A DNA stretch of 64,000 nucleotides from an uncultured Alphaproteobacteria bacterium (lineage in GTDB: Bacteria; Pseudomonadota; Alphaproteobacteria; Rhodobacterales; Rhodobacteraceae): the NCBI GenBank assembly GCA_902570265.1, contig CACFXF010000002.1, positions 1 to 64,000 of the forward strand, in the 5' to 3' direction. The position numbers were made by a program, and so were the translations under genes. Below the pieces are notes generated by a model, which saw nothing but the letters and a program-made list of their open reading frames with translations, had not been told where the DNA came from and did no database searches. Shown here piece after piece: positions 38,457 through 46,874 of this stretch (position 1 is its first letter; the number at the start of each line of letters is the position of its first letter).

Positions 38457-39563
38457 TTATTTAGAATCCTTTTTATCTTTTGCTGTTTCTTTTTCTTCAG
38501 ATTCATCTTTACTTTTAATATTTGCAGATTTTAAAACTTTAGAAGGTTTGACAGCTTTTTCTTTATTTTTTGTGTCAGAAACCTTTACTTTATTGTCAAC
38601 AGAAGAATCTCCATGCGATAGTTTATCATTTTTTAACTTAGAAACTTTTTCTACTTTTATATTATTTTCATTATTTACAGATGCATTTTCAACATCATTT
38701 TGCATAATATTATTATTATTATTTATATCATTTATCTCTGATACTGTTGAACCAGCTATATCTTCTTTATCTTTGTTTTTATCTTCAGTATGAGAATTTT
38801 TAGCATTTAAATTTGTTGACAATTCTTCTTTTGGAGGCTCTATGGACTCTCCCATATCAACTCCTGCAGTGGCCAATTGATTAGTCATACCTTCAAGTGC
38901 AGCCTTGGCAATTAGATCACAATATAAAGTAATTGATCTTGCAGCATCATCATTTCCAGGTATAGGAAAATCAATTGCAGAAGGGTCAGAATTTGTATCT
39001 ATTACAGCAATAACTGGTATTCCTAATTTTTTTGCTTCTTGAATTGCTAAAGCTTCTTTATTTGTATCAATGACAAACAATAAATCTGGAGTGCCACCCA
39101 TCTCTCTAATTCCACCTAGAGATGAATTAAGCTTTATTTGCTCTCTTTCTAAGTTAAGTCTTTCTTTCTTTGTTAAACCAGTTGCACCATCTGATAATTG
39201 CTCATCTAGTTTTTTTAGTCTAGAAATAGAATTAGAAACTGTTTTCCAGTTTGTTAAAGTTCCCCCCAACCATCTATGATTCATATAATACTGAGCGCTT
39301 CTTTCAGCAGCTTCAGAAATAGGCTTTTGTGCTTGTCTTTTTGTACCAACAAAAAGTACGGAACCTCCTTTAGAAACTGTATCTTGCACATAATTTAAGG
39401 CAACATCTAATAATTGAAAAGTTTGCGTCAAATCAATTATATGGATACCATTTCTAATACCGTATATGTATTGTTGCATTAATGGATTCCAACGGTGTGT
39501 TTGATGTCCGAAATGAACACCAGATTCTAACAAATCTTTTAAAGTGTATTGAGGCAACGCCAT
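38457..39563 (-). CDS. rpsB: 30S ribosomal protein S2 with long C-terminal extension
   Basis: Small-subunit ribosomal protein. The core, about residues 1-250, has all S2 landmarks: [63 protein letters not shown] and [13 protein letters not shown]. The remaining 118 or so residues are low-complexity, rich in Lys, Asn, Asp, Ser and Glu, with an NNNNN run, and are probably disordered. Extended S2 tails occur in alphaproteobacteria, but this composition carries no recognisable domain. The ATG follows AAAGGA at 39570-39575. Confidence 0.96.
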   Translation of the reverse strand: MALPQYTLKDLLESGVHFGHQTHRWNPLMQQYIYGIRNGIHIIDLTQTFQLLDVALNYVQDTVSKGGSVLFVGTKRQAQKPISEAAERSAQYYMNHRWLGGTLTNWKTVSNSISRLKKLDEQLSDGATGLTKKERLNLEREQIKLNSSLGGIREMGGTPDLLFVIDTNKEALAIQEAKKLGIPVIAVIDTNSDPSAIDFPIPGNDDAARSITLYCDLIAKAALEGMTNQLATAGVDMGESIEPPKEELSTNLNAKNSHTEDKNKDKEDIAGSTVSEINDINNNNNIMQNDVENASVNNENNIKVEKVSKLKNDKLSHGDSSVDNKVKVSDTKNKEKAVKPSKVLKSANIKSKDESEEKETAKDKKDSK

Positions 39564-39655
39564 TATGTTTCCTTTCCGGTTTAAAACCTTGATAAGACGT
39601 AATTTAGCAACCGGTTTGATTTATATAATCTTCGTCTTATCTGTGAATTTTTTTT
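39564..39655 (-). promoter_or_regulatory. rpsB 5' leader with possible H-type pseudoknot
   Basis: Read on the minus strand, GATAAGACG (39641-39633) pairs perfectly with CGTCTTATC (39599-39591) around a 33-base loop. The loop holds CCGGTT (39614-39609), which can pair with AACCGG (39581-39576) just 3' of the stem. That second helix ends next to the ribosome-binding sequence AAAGGA (39575-39570). A loop-to-downstream pairing of this kind is a pseudoknot and could let S2 regulate its own translation, as known for rpsB leaders in gammaproteobacteria. The fold is inferred by eye, not computed. Confidence 0.45.
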
Positions 39656-39660
39656 GTCGG

Positions 39661-39687
39661 CTTATACTAATTTTAATAAAATTTCAA
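39661..39687 (-). promoter_or_regulatory. Possible rpsB promoter
   Basis: On the minus strand TTGAAA (39687-39682) and TATAAG (39666-39661) are spaced by 15 bases. This is shorter than the ideal 17 but compatible with a promoter. Transcription from it would start near 39654 and include the whole structured rpsB leader. The spacing makes this a tentative call. Confidence 0.3.
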
Positions 39688-39771
39688 GCATGTTTTAACA
39701 AATAAAAAACTAAAAAAATAAAATAAAAATGATATAATGATTTTTAATTATAAAATATTGTCTGCAAAAAT

Positions 39772-40419
39772 ATGAAAATTAAAAAAAATCAAAACCTATT
39801 TCAAAGACTTCGTTCAAATTTTTTAACAGGTCTAGTTTTAATCACTCCAATTATATTAACAATTTATTTATTGTGGGGTGTTATTAATTTCATTGACGAT
39901 AAAGTTATTCCGTGGTTTCCCAATAAATACAATCCTTCTACTTATCTTGGAAAAGATATTCCTGGTCTTGGAGTCATGACATTCTTAATATTTACCACAA
40001 TAGTAGGAATGGTAACAAAGGGCTTTTTTGGAAGGCAACTTATTAAATTTTGGGAAAGTTTAGTTGATAGGACACCAGTATTTAGATCAATATACAATGC
40101 TCTTAAACAAATTGCAGAAACAGTTTTCACAAAATCAGACCAAACTTTTAAAAGTGCCTGCTTAGTTGAATATCCTAGAAGAGGGATATGGGTAGTTGCT
40201 TTTGTTTCTACAATTACTAGAGGTGAAATAAAAGAAAAAATTAATAAAGATGAGATATTAACTGTATTTGTGCCAACTACACCAAATCCAACGTCTGGAT
40301 TTTTGTTATTTATCCCTAAAAAAGATGTTATTATGCTAAAAATGTCAGTTGAAAATGCAGCAAAACTAGTTATATCAGCTGGTTTAGTTGTTCCTGAATA
40401 TAATGAAAAAATAAAATAA
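39772..40419 (+). CDS. DUF502 family membrane protein
   Basis: Conserved membrane protein of unknown function. Two transmembrane helices are visible, at about residues 17-37 (TGLVLITPIILTIYLLWGVI) and 62-83 (GVMTFLIFTTIVGMVTKGFF). The soluble part has the family hallmarks DRTPVFRSIYNALKQIAETVF and FVPTTPNPTSGFLLFIPKKDV. The length of 215 residues is typical. TATAAT at 39733-39738 may be its -10 element. It stands between the divergent rpsB and the convergent mfd; context gives no function. Confidence 0.88.
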   Translation: MKIKKNQNLFQRLRSNFLTGLVLITPIILTIYLLWGVINFIDDKVIPWFPNKYNPSTYLGKDIPGLGVMTFLIFTTIVGMVTKGFFGRQLIKFWESLVDRTPVFRSIYNALKQIAETVFTKSDQTFKSACLVEYPRRGIWVVAFVSTITRGEIKEKINKDEILTVFVPTTPNPTSGFLLFIPKKDVIMLKMSVENAAKLVISAGLVVPEYNEKIK

Positions 40420-40525
40420 AAAATAAGATTAATTCGAATCATTAGATTATAATTAAATTACATTTTTTTGTTAAAGCCTCATTTTTGTAAAAATAAAAGT
40501 TTACTAAATAAAGTATACTAATAAT

Positions 40526-40701
40526 TTATAGGCATAGATGTTGTGTTTTAAAAAAATTTTACAGTATCTATAGTTTTTAATAAATTATTTTCTTTACGCC
40601 GAAGATGAAGTTAGATAAAATAATTTTACTGCTCGATAGGTTTCTTGCCTGTATGAAACCTGCCTCAATAACTAGCGCCCTCTCATGAGGGCGTTTTTTT
40701 T
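40526..40701 (+). ncRNA. Candidate structured small RNA or structured 3' UTR
   Basis: Four hairpins follow one another on the plus strand. The first has ATAGATGTTGT pairing with ACAGTATCTAT, counting two G-U pairs. The second is AAATTATTTT (40582-40591) with AAAATAATTT (40617-40626) around a 25-base loop. The third is GGTTTC (40639-40644) with GAAACC (40655-40660). The last is a strong terminator. TATACT at 40514-40519 could be a -10 element, giving a transcript of about 175 bases. It does not match SRP RNA, tmRNA, RNase P RNA or a 6S layout that I recognise. It may instead be the DUF502 gene's 3' UTR. Confidence 0.4.
40676..40701 (+). terminator. Rho-independent terminator
   Basis: CGCCCTC-TCAT-GAGGGCG is a perfect 7-base-pair GC-rich hairpin followed by eight T residues (40694-40701). 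The T run is on the plus strand only, so it ends plus-strand transcription coming from the DUF502 gene side. The hairpin and T run overlap the last codons and stop of mfd on the opposite strand. Confidence 0.88.
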
Positions 40702-43700
40702 ATTGTATTAAAATTCTTCACTAACATCTTTATGAAATCTAACTTTTTATTATTATTTTCAAAAGACTTAGTTATAACTATTTTATCTTCTTTTACTTTT
40801 ATAAACGTACTATTTTTTTGTATAAATTCCATAAGTTTGTTTGGATTAGAAAATTTGTTCTCATGAAACCCAACTAAAATTCTATTTTGACCAACTTTTA
40901 ACAAATTTATACCTGCTGAAACACAAAGGTTTTTTATTGACGATACTTTGATAAGTATATCTACTTCATTAGGAAATGAACCAAATCTATCAATTATTCT
41001 TTCTGAAAATTCATTTAATTCTGCATCTGTTTTTAAAAGAGCTAATTCTCTATATAAACTTAATCTACTTGCAAGATCTTTAACATAATTTTCTGGGATA
41101 AGCATTGGAACATTTAGATCAATTTGTGGAATAAAGTCATTAATATCCTGAGTAATTTCCATCTGCTTATCTTTGATGTTATCAATCTCTTTTTTCAACA
41201 TACTTTGGTATAATTCATAACCCACTTCTCTAATTTCTCCCGATTGTTCTTCTCCAAGTAAATTTCCAGCACCACGAATATCAAGATCTTGGCTAGCCAA
41301 TGAAAAACCTTGTCCTAAAGAATTAATATTTGCTAGAATCTTTAATCTCTTTTCTCCTTGCTTAGTCATCTTATTTTTCTGTTCATAGGTCAAATAACAG
41401 TACGCTCTAATTTTTGAACGCCCAACTCTTCCTCTAATCTGATATAACTGAGACAACCCAAACATATTTGCACGGTGAACAATTAATGTATTTGCATTTG
41501 GGAAATCTAAACCACTTTCAACTATGGAAGTTGAGAGAAGTAAGTCTGTTTTATTTGAAATAAAATCAGCTATCACATTATCTAAATTAGAACCAGATAA
41601 TTGTCCATGTGCAATTGTAAAATTTATTTCAGGAACTTCATTTTTCAAAAAATCAGAAATAAAAGCCATATCTGAAACTCTTGGAACAACAAAAAAGCTT
41701 TGTCCTCCTCTACTTTTTTCTCTTAATAAAGCTTCCCGAATAATAACCCCATCAAATTCCGTTACAAAAGTTCTAACCAATAATCGATCAATAGGAGGTG
41801 TATTAATAATGGAAAGATCTCTTACCCCTGTTAAAGCCAATTGAAGTGTTCTTGGAATAGGCGTTGCTGTCAAAGTTAAAACGTGAACGTTAGCTTTAAT
41901 TTTCTTTATTGTTTCTTTATGAGAAACTCCAAAGTGTTGTTCTTCATCTACAATAAGTAATCCTAGGTTTTTGAATTGTATTTCTGAAGATAACAATGCA
42001 TGAGTACCTACAATTATGTCTATTTTTCCATTCTTAAGCTGACAAACAATTTCTTTTCGCATATTAAAATTTTCAAAACGTGTAAGTTTTTCTATAAAAA
42101 TTGGAAATTCTTTAAAACGATTTTTAAAAGTCTCATAGTGCTGTCTAGCTAACAAAGTAGTTGGCGCTAATATTGCTACTTGATATCCATCATTTGAAAC
42201 TATCATTGAAGCCCTAAGAGCAATCTCAGTTTTACCAAAACCTACGTCTCCACAAATAAGACGGTCCATAGGTGTTCCTGAAGAAAGATCTTTTAATATT
42301 TCTGAAATTACTAAATTTTGGTCTTCTGTTTCTTCAAATTGAAAACCTGAACAAAATTTGTTCCATGAAAATATTTCTTTTTTATGAATAGTACCTTTAT
42401 TTAAATATCTCTTGGCAGCAACAGCAATAAGTGCGTGGGCCATTTCTTTTATTCTATTTTTTGCCTTTGATCTTTTGTTTTGCCAAGCTAGAGATCCCAA
42501 TTTATCCAATTCACCAAATTCTTGTCCATACTTGGAAAGAACATTTAGATTTTCAATTGGTAAAAATAATTTATCTCCTCCAGCATATTCAATAATTAAA
42601 CAATCATGGGGTATCTTATCAGCAAAAATAGATTTAAAACCAGTATATTTTCCTATTCCATGATCAACATGGACTACCAAATCACCAACATTAATTTCTG
42701 AACAATTTTGTAACGGATTTTTAATTTTTTTATTATATTTTCTTTGTCGATATAATCTACTACCTAATATGTCTTGCTCAGAAATAACTACTAAACCTGC
42801 TACTGTAAAACCCTGTTCTATTGGCAGTATCCCTAAACATAAATTTCTTTTTTCTGGAAAAAATTCAAAATGATTTTTGTTAGTATTGTAATTGCAAGAC
42901 TGAAATTTCCCAATATCATTTAATCCATAATCATTAAAAAGTTTTTCTAATCGTTCTAAAGAACCTTTAGAATAGGTTGCAACTGCAACGATATTATCTT
43001 CATTTAACAGTTTTTTTATATAGCCAACTACATTTGCAAATAAATCCACACCATCAGTTTGTCTTTCAATAGTAAAGTTTTTAGATACATTGCCTTTATA
43101 GTCTAGACATCTTTCTATATTTAATTGCTGAAACTCAAAAAAATTTATTGAAGCGAGATTAGATGTAATTTTTTTCCATTCAACAAAATCAAGATATATT
43201 AATTTACTATCTACAGGGTTGTATACGGAATTAAATTTAGTAACTTTTTTTTCACTATTTTTTCTTTTTTTAAAGTAGCTATTTATACTATCAAATCTAA
43301 TTTCAAATGAATCTTGAAAATGATCTGGAATAATCAATATTGGATCTACTAAATAATCAAAAATAGTATCCATACTGTCATAAAAAAAAGAAATCCAATG
43401 CTCATAACCAGAAAAAACTTGACCAGAAATAATAGAATTATAAAGGTGATCAAAATTTTCAGGTATTCCAAAATTTTTTAAATAATTTTTTTTAAAATGG
43501 GCAATATTTAATTCATCTAAACATACTTCTCTTACTGCAAAAATAGTTATTGGATCAAAAATTTCCTTAATACTTTTTTGGTCTTCAATAGAAAAATACC
43601 TAGCTTTCTCTAAATAATCCCCAAAAAAATCTAGCCTTATCGGATTTTTATAAGAAGATGGAAATATATCTATAATTCCACCTCTTATTGAAAAATCACC

Positions 43701-44180
43701 AAGCTCCAAAACTTTTCCAGTTTCTATATATCCCGAATAAACAAGAAAATCCTTAAATTTTTTAATATCTACTGGTTTGCCAATATATAATCGAAAAATT
43801 AATTTCTCCACGTGAGTTTTTGGAATAACTCTTTGTGTTATAGCATTTACTGTTGCTACTATTACTTTTTTAGAACAGTTACGCTGACATAATTTTGATA
43901 AAAATGTCAATCTCTCAGACTGAATTTTAAGTCTTGGTCCTGATCTATCGTAAGGAAGACAATCCCAAGCTGGAAAATTCATAACCTCAATTTTTGAATT
44001 AAAAAACAATAAGGAATTCTTTATAATTTCAGCATCTTTATCATCTTTAGCAAGGTAAATAATATTTTTTTGATTAATTTCAAATATTTTATTAATTACA
44101 TACCCTTCAAACCCAAATGGAATGCCACAAACATTAATTTTTTTTAATTTTTTTATATTGAGATTATTATTGTTTATCAT
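40683..44180 (-). CDS. mfd: Transcription-repair coupling factor
   Basis: Releases RNA polymerase stalled at DNA lesions and recruits UvrA. Domains in order are a UvrB-like N-terminal region (LGDFSIRGGIIDIFPSS), the RNA polymerase interaction domain (GDLVVHVDHGIGKYTGFKSI), a RecG-like translocase with Walker A CGDVGFGKTEIALRA and Walker B IVDEEQHFGVSH, the TATPIPRTLQLAL and QIRGRVGRS motifs, and the C-terminal TRCF domain. It has 1165 residues. Its final codons overlap the opposite-strand terminator. No LexA box was seen upstream. Confidence 0.97.
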   Translation of the reverse strand: MINNNNLNIKKLKKINVCGIPFGFEGYVINKIFEINQKNIIYLAKDDKDAEIIKNSLLFFNSKIEVMNFPAWDCLPYDRSGPRLKIQSERLTFLSKLCQRNCSKKVIVATVNAITQRVIPKTHVEKLIFRLYIGKPVDIKKFKDFLVYSGYIETGKVLELGDFSIRGGIIDIFPSSYKNPIRLDFFGDYLEKARYFSIEDQKSIKEIFDPITIFAVREVCLDELNIAHFKKNYLKNFGIPENFDHLYNSIISGQVFSGYEHWISFFYDSMDTIFDYLVDPILIIPDHFQDSFEIRFDSINSYFKKRKNSEKKVTKFNSVYNPVDSKLIYLDFVEWKKITSNLASINFFEFQQLNIERCLDYKGNVSKNFTIERQTDGVDLFANVVGYIKKLLNEDNIVAVATYSKGSLERLEKLFNDYGLNDIGKFQSCNYNTNKNHFEFFPEKRNLCLGILPIEQGFTVAGLVVISEQDILGSRLYRQRKYNKKIKNPLQNCSEINVGDLVVHVDHGIGKYTGFKSIFADKIPHDCLIIEYAGGDKLFLPIENLNVLSKYGQEFGELDKLGSLAWQNKRSKAKNRIKEMAHALIAVAAKRYLNKGTIHKKEIFSWNKFCSGFQFEETEDQNLVISEILKDLSSGTPMDRLICGDVGFGKTEIALRASMIVSNDGYQVAILAPTTLLARQHYETFKNRFKEFPIFIEKLTRFENFNMRKEIVCQLKNGKIDIIVGTHALLSSEIQFKNLGLLIVDEEQHFGVSHKETIKKIKANVHVLTLTATPIPRTLQLALTGVRDLSIINTPPIDRLLVRTFVTEFDGVIIREALLREKSRGGQSFFVVPRVSDMAFISDFLKNEVPEINFTIAHGQLSGSNLDNVIADFISNKTDLLLSTSIVESGLDFPNANTLIVHRANMFGLSQLYQIRGRVGRSKIRAYCYLTYEQKNKMTKQGEKRLKILANINSLGQGFSLASQDLDIRGAGNLLGEEQSGEIREVGYELYQSMLKKEIDNIKDKQMEITQDINDFIPQIDLNVPMLIPENYVKDLASRLSLYRELALLKTDAELNEFSERIIDRFGSFPNEVDILIKVSSIKNLCVSAGINLLKVGQNRILVGFHENKFSNPNKLMEFIQKNSTFIKVKEDKIVITKSFENNNKKLDFIKMLVKNFNTIKKTPS

Positions 44181-44288
44181 TTTTTATCTTGAGTTTAAAT
44201 ATAATCATATAGAGGTAGTACTTGAAATATAATTTTAATACTTTAGCATCTAAACTTTGAAGTATTTTCTGTTAAAGGAATAATAAAT

Positions 44289-45293
44289 ATGTTTAATTAC
44301 TCAGCTGATTTTCCATTTCACCGTGGAAGAAGGTTAAGAAAAAACTCTTGGATTAGGGATCTTGTTACAGAAAATTATGTATCAGTCAATGATTTGATCT
44401 GGCCAATATTTGTTGTTGAAGGAGAAAATAAAATTGAACCAATTAGTGAATTACCTGGGATAAATAGGTATTCAATTGATAATTTATTAAAAATAGCCAG
44501 TAGTGCTTTTGAATTAGGTATAAAATGCGTTGCTTTATTTCCTTATACGCCTTCAAAACTTAAATCTGAAAAATGTGAAGAAGCTTATAATCCTGATAAT
44601 TTAGTAAATAAAGCTACTAGACTTTTGAAAAAAGAATTGCCAGACCTCGGTGTCATGTTAGACGTTGCTTTAGATCCATATAATTCTTTAGGACATGATG
44701 GCTTAGTAAAAAAAAATAAAATTTTAAATGATGAAACTCTTGAAGTTTTGATCAAACAATCTTTAGTTCAAGCTGAATCTGGTGCCGATATTTTAGGTCC
44801 GTCAGATATGATGGATGGTAGAGTAAAATTAATTCGTGAAAATTTAGAAAAAAATAACTTTAAAGATACAATTATACTCAGTTATTCAGCCAAATTTTCA
44901 TCTGGTTTTTATGGTCCATTTAGGGCTGCAATAGGTTCTTCAGGTAATTTAAAAGGTGATAAAAAATCTTATCAACTTAATTATTTAAATTATAAAGAAG
45001 CTTTAAAAGATGTGGCTCTAGACTTAAAAGAAGGAGCAGACATGGTTATGGTTAAACCAGGTATGCCTTATCTTGATTTATGCAGACAAATATGCGATAC
45101 GTTTAATGTACCTACTTTCGCATATCAAGTTTCAGGTGAATATGCTATGTTATCAAATGGTATTAAAAACGGTACATTTGATAAAAATCAAATATTAATT
45201 GAAACTATTTCATGTTTTAAAAGGGCTGGTTGCAATGGAGTATTGACATATTTTGCATACGAAATTGCCAAATTTTTGAAGACTGAAAACTAA
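44289..45293 (+). CDS. hemB: Delta-aminolevulinic acid dehydratase (porphobilinogen synthase)
   Basis: Condenses two 5-aminolevulinate molecules into porphobilinogen for heme. The Schiff-base lysines are K202 (SYSAKFSSGFYGPFR) and K256 (MVMVKPGMPYLD). The metal-site segment reads DVALDPYNSLGHDG, so the cysteines of zinc enzymes are replaced by Ala/Asp. This is the magnesium or non-zinc type common in alphaproteobacteria. The length is 334 residues. The start is preceded by AAAGGAA. Confidence 0.96.
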   Translation: MFNYSADFPFHRGRRLRKNSWIRDLVTENYVSVNDLIWPIFVVEGENKIEPISELPGINRYSIDNLLKIASSAFELGIKCVALFPYTPSKLKSEKCEEAYNPDNLVNKATRLLKKELPDLGVMLDVALDPYNSLGHDGLVKKNKILNDETLEVLIKQSLVQAESGADILGPSDMMDGRVKLIRENLEKNNFKDTIILSYSAKFSSGFYGPFRAAIGSSGNLKGDKKSYQLNYLNYKEALKDVALDLKEGADMVMVKPGMPYLDLCRQICDTFNVPTFAYQVSGEYAMLSNGIKNGTFDKNQILIETISCFKRAGCNGVLTYFAYEIAKFLKTEN

Positions 45294-45370
45294 AAGTTAT
45301 TTAAATTTATAATTGATAACATACTCTAAAATAGTAATATATTTATCTACAACATTTGAGGATTAAAGAA

Positions 45371-45934
45371 ATGAAAATTGGAAGAAGAAAATTATTAGTT
45401 TTTAGCAGTTCTCTTTTTTTAGCAAGCACCACCATAGGATGTTCTGTAAATAATTCAAATAATGCTGGAAATAAAATTATTTCGAATGCTGATGAAGCTT
45501 TAGAAGACCTATTCTCTATAGCACCAGAATCCTATTCTATATATGAAAAATCTGCTGGAACTTTAATTATGCCAAAAATTACAAAAGCTGGTTTTATCTT
45601 TGGTGGATCTTATGGTGAAGGAGTTTTAAAAATAGGAGGAGCACCAGTAGACTTCTACTCTGTTGCCACAGCTTCATACGGATATCAAATAGGGGCTTTA
45701 CAATATAGCCATGTAATTTTCTTCATGACAGAAGATGCTCTAAAAACATTCCGAGTTACCGATGGTTGGGAAATAGGGGCTGACGCTGAAGTTTTCTTTA
45801 GAAAGACAGGGGCTTCACTTGGAATTACTAATAATACTTTAACAAAACCAATATATGCAATAGTTTTTGGGCAAAAAGGCATTATTGCAGGAGCATCACT
45901 AGAAGGAGCAAAATATTCAAGGCTAATTAGGTAA
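45371..45934 (+). CDS. SYLF (YSC84-like) domain lipid-binding protein, exported
   Basis: The C-terminal two-thirds is a SYLF/YSC84 domain, known in eukaryotes to bind phosphoinositides: SAGTLIMPKITKAGFIFGGSYGEGVL, a YGYQIGALQYSHVIFFMT segment and IYAIVFGQKGIIAGASLEG. The N-terminus KIGRRKLLVFSSSLFLASTTIGC looks like a lipoprotein signal with the lipidated cysteine at the end; the adjacent arginines also resemble a twin-arginine pattern. I use ATG 45371 (187 residues) with GAGGAT upstream; TTG 45356 would spoil the signal peptide. The bacterial role is unknown. Confidence 0.85.
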   Translation: MKIGRRKLLVFSSSLFLASTTIGCSVNNSNNAGNKIISNADEALEDLFSIAPESYSIYEKSAGTLIMPKITKAGFIFGGSYGEGVLKIGGAPVDFYSVATASYGYQIGALQYSHVIFFMTEDALKTFRVTDGWEIGADAEVFFRKTGASLGITNNTLTKPIYAIVFGQKGIIAGASLEGAKYSRLIR

Positions 45935-45945
45935 TCATTTTTATA

Positions 45946-46803
45946 TTAAAGCCTTTTTATCAAACTAGAGGTATCAAACCTGCCTCCATCCATGTCCTGA
46001 ATGTCACAATAGAACTGATTTATGAGTGCGGTTATTGGTAATTTTGCTTTATTACTATTCGCTTCATCAAGACAAATATTCAAATCTTTTCTCATCCAAT
46101 CAACTGCAAATCCAAAATTAAATTCATCATTTAACATAGTTTCGCCCCTATTTTCCATCTGCCAACTACCAGCAGCACCCTTAGAAATTACATCAAGAAC
46201 TTTTTTTCCATCCAAGTTTGCTTTTTTTGAAAAATTTAAACCCTCTGCAAGACCTTGTACCAAACCTGCAATGCAAATTTGATTTACCATTTTTGTTAAC
46301 TGACCAGATCCAATCGGTCCCATAAGTGATGAAAATTTTGAGTAACATGAAATTATTGCCTCTATTTTATAATAAGTCTCTTCATCTCCACCACACATAA
46401 TTGTTAATTGACCATTCTCTGCTCCAATTTGCCCTCCAGAAACCGGTGCATCCATAAATTTAATCTTTGAATTATTAGCGATAACAGCAATTTCTTTTGA
46501 AACTTTAGCTGAACATGTAGTATGATCAACCAATATAGAACCTTTTTTCATAGAATTTATAACACCTTCTTTACCCAAAAGAACTGATCTTAAATCATTA
46601 TCATTACCAACACAGCAAAAAACAAAATCAGCTTCTTTAACGGTATTAGTGATAGAAAGTTCCATTTTACCATTATAGCTACCTATCCATTTTTTTGATC
46701 TTTCAGTAGTTCTATTATATACAATTATATCGTAATGTTTTGACAAATGGCCTGCCATGGGATACCCCATTACACCTAAACCAATAAAAGCAACCTTTGA
46801 CAT
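45946..46803 (-). CDS. NAD(P)-dependent beta-hydroxyacid dehydrogenase
   Basis: Member of the 3-hydroxyisobutyrate/tartronate semialdehyde reductase family. The dinucleotide-binding motif is FIGLGVMGYPMAGHL, the substrate-binding segment DAPVSGGQIGAENGQLTIMCGG, and the catalytic lysine is in GQLTKMVNQICIAG. It has 285 residues. Substrate cannot be assigned: candidates are 3-hydroxyisobutyrate, tartronate semialdehyde or a succinic semialdehyde relative. The gene is alone on the minus strand between plus-strand genes and converges on the SYLF gene. Confidence 0.88.
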   Translation of the reverse strand: MSKVAFIGLGVMGYPMAGHLSKHYDIIVYNRTTERSKKWIGSYNGKMELSITNTVKEADFVFCCVGNDNDLRSVLLGKEGVINSMKKGSILVDHTTCSAKVSKEIAVIANNSKIKFMDAPVSGGQIGAENGQLTIMCGGDEETYYKIEAIISCYSKFSSLMGPIGSGQLTKMVNQICIAGLVQGLAEGLNFSKKANLDGKKVLDVISKGAAGSWQMENRGETMLNDEFNFGFAVDWMRKDLNICLDEANSNKAKLPITALINQFYCDIQDMDGGRFDTSSLIKRL

Positions 46804-46874
46804 ATTTATCTCCTAATTTTAAAAGATTTTATAAATTTAATTATTTTAAGATTCTGGTCAAGTAACTCTTCAAA

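Noticed and set aside
39942-40442. 166-codon minus-strand frame opposite the DUF502 gene
   Set aside because: The DUF502 family motifs on the plus strand explain the region, and the antisense product looks like a mirrored-codon artefact.
40526-40701. Idea that the hairpin region is 6S RNA, SRP RNA or tmRNA
   Set aside because: It lacks the end-to-end closing stem of 6S RNA, the GGAA-tetraloop SRP core and any tRNA-like end with a tag frame. I keep it only as an unassigned candidate.
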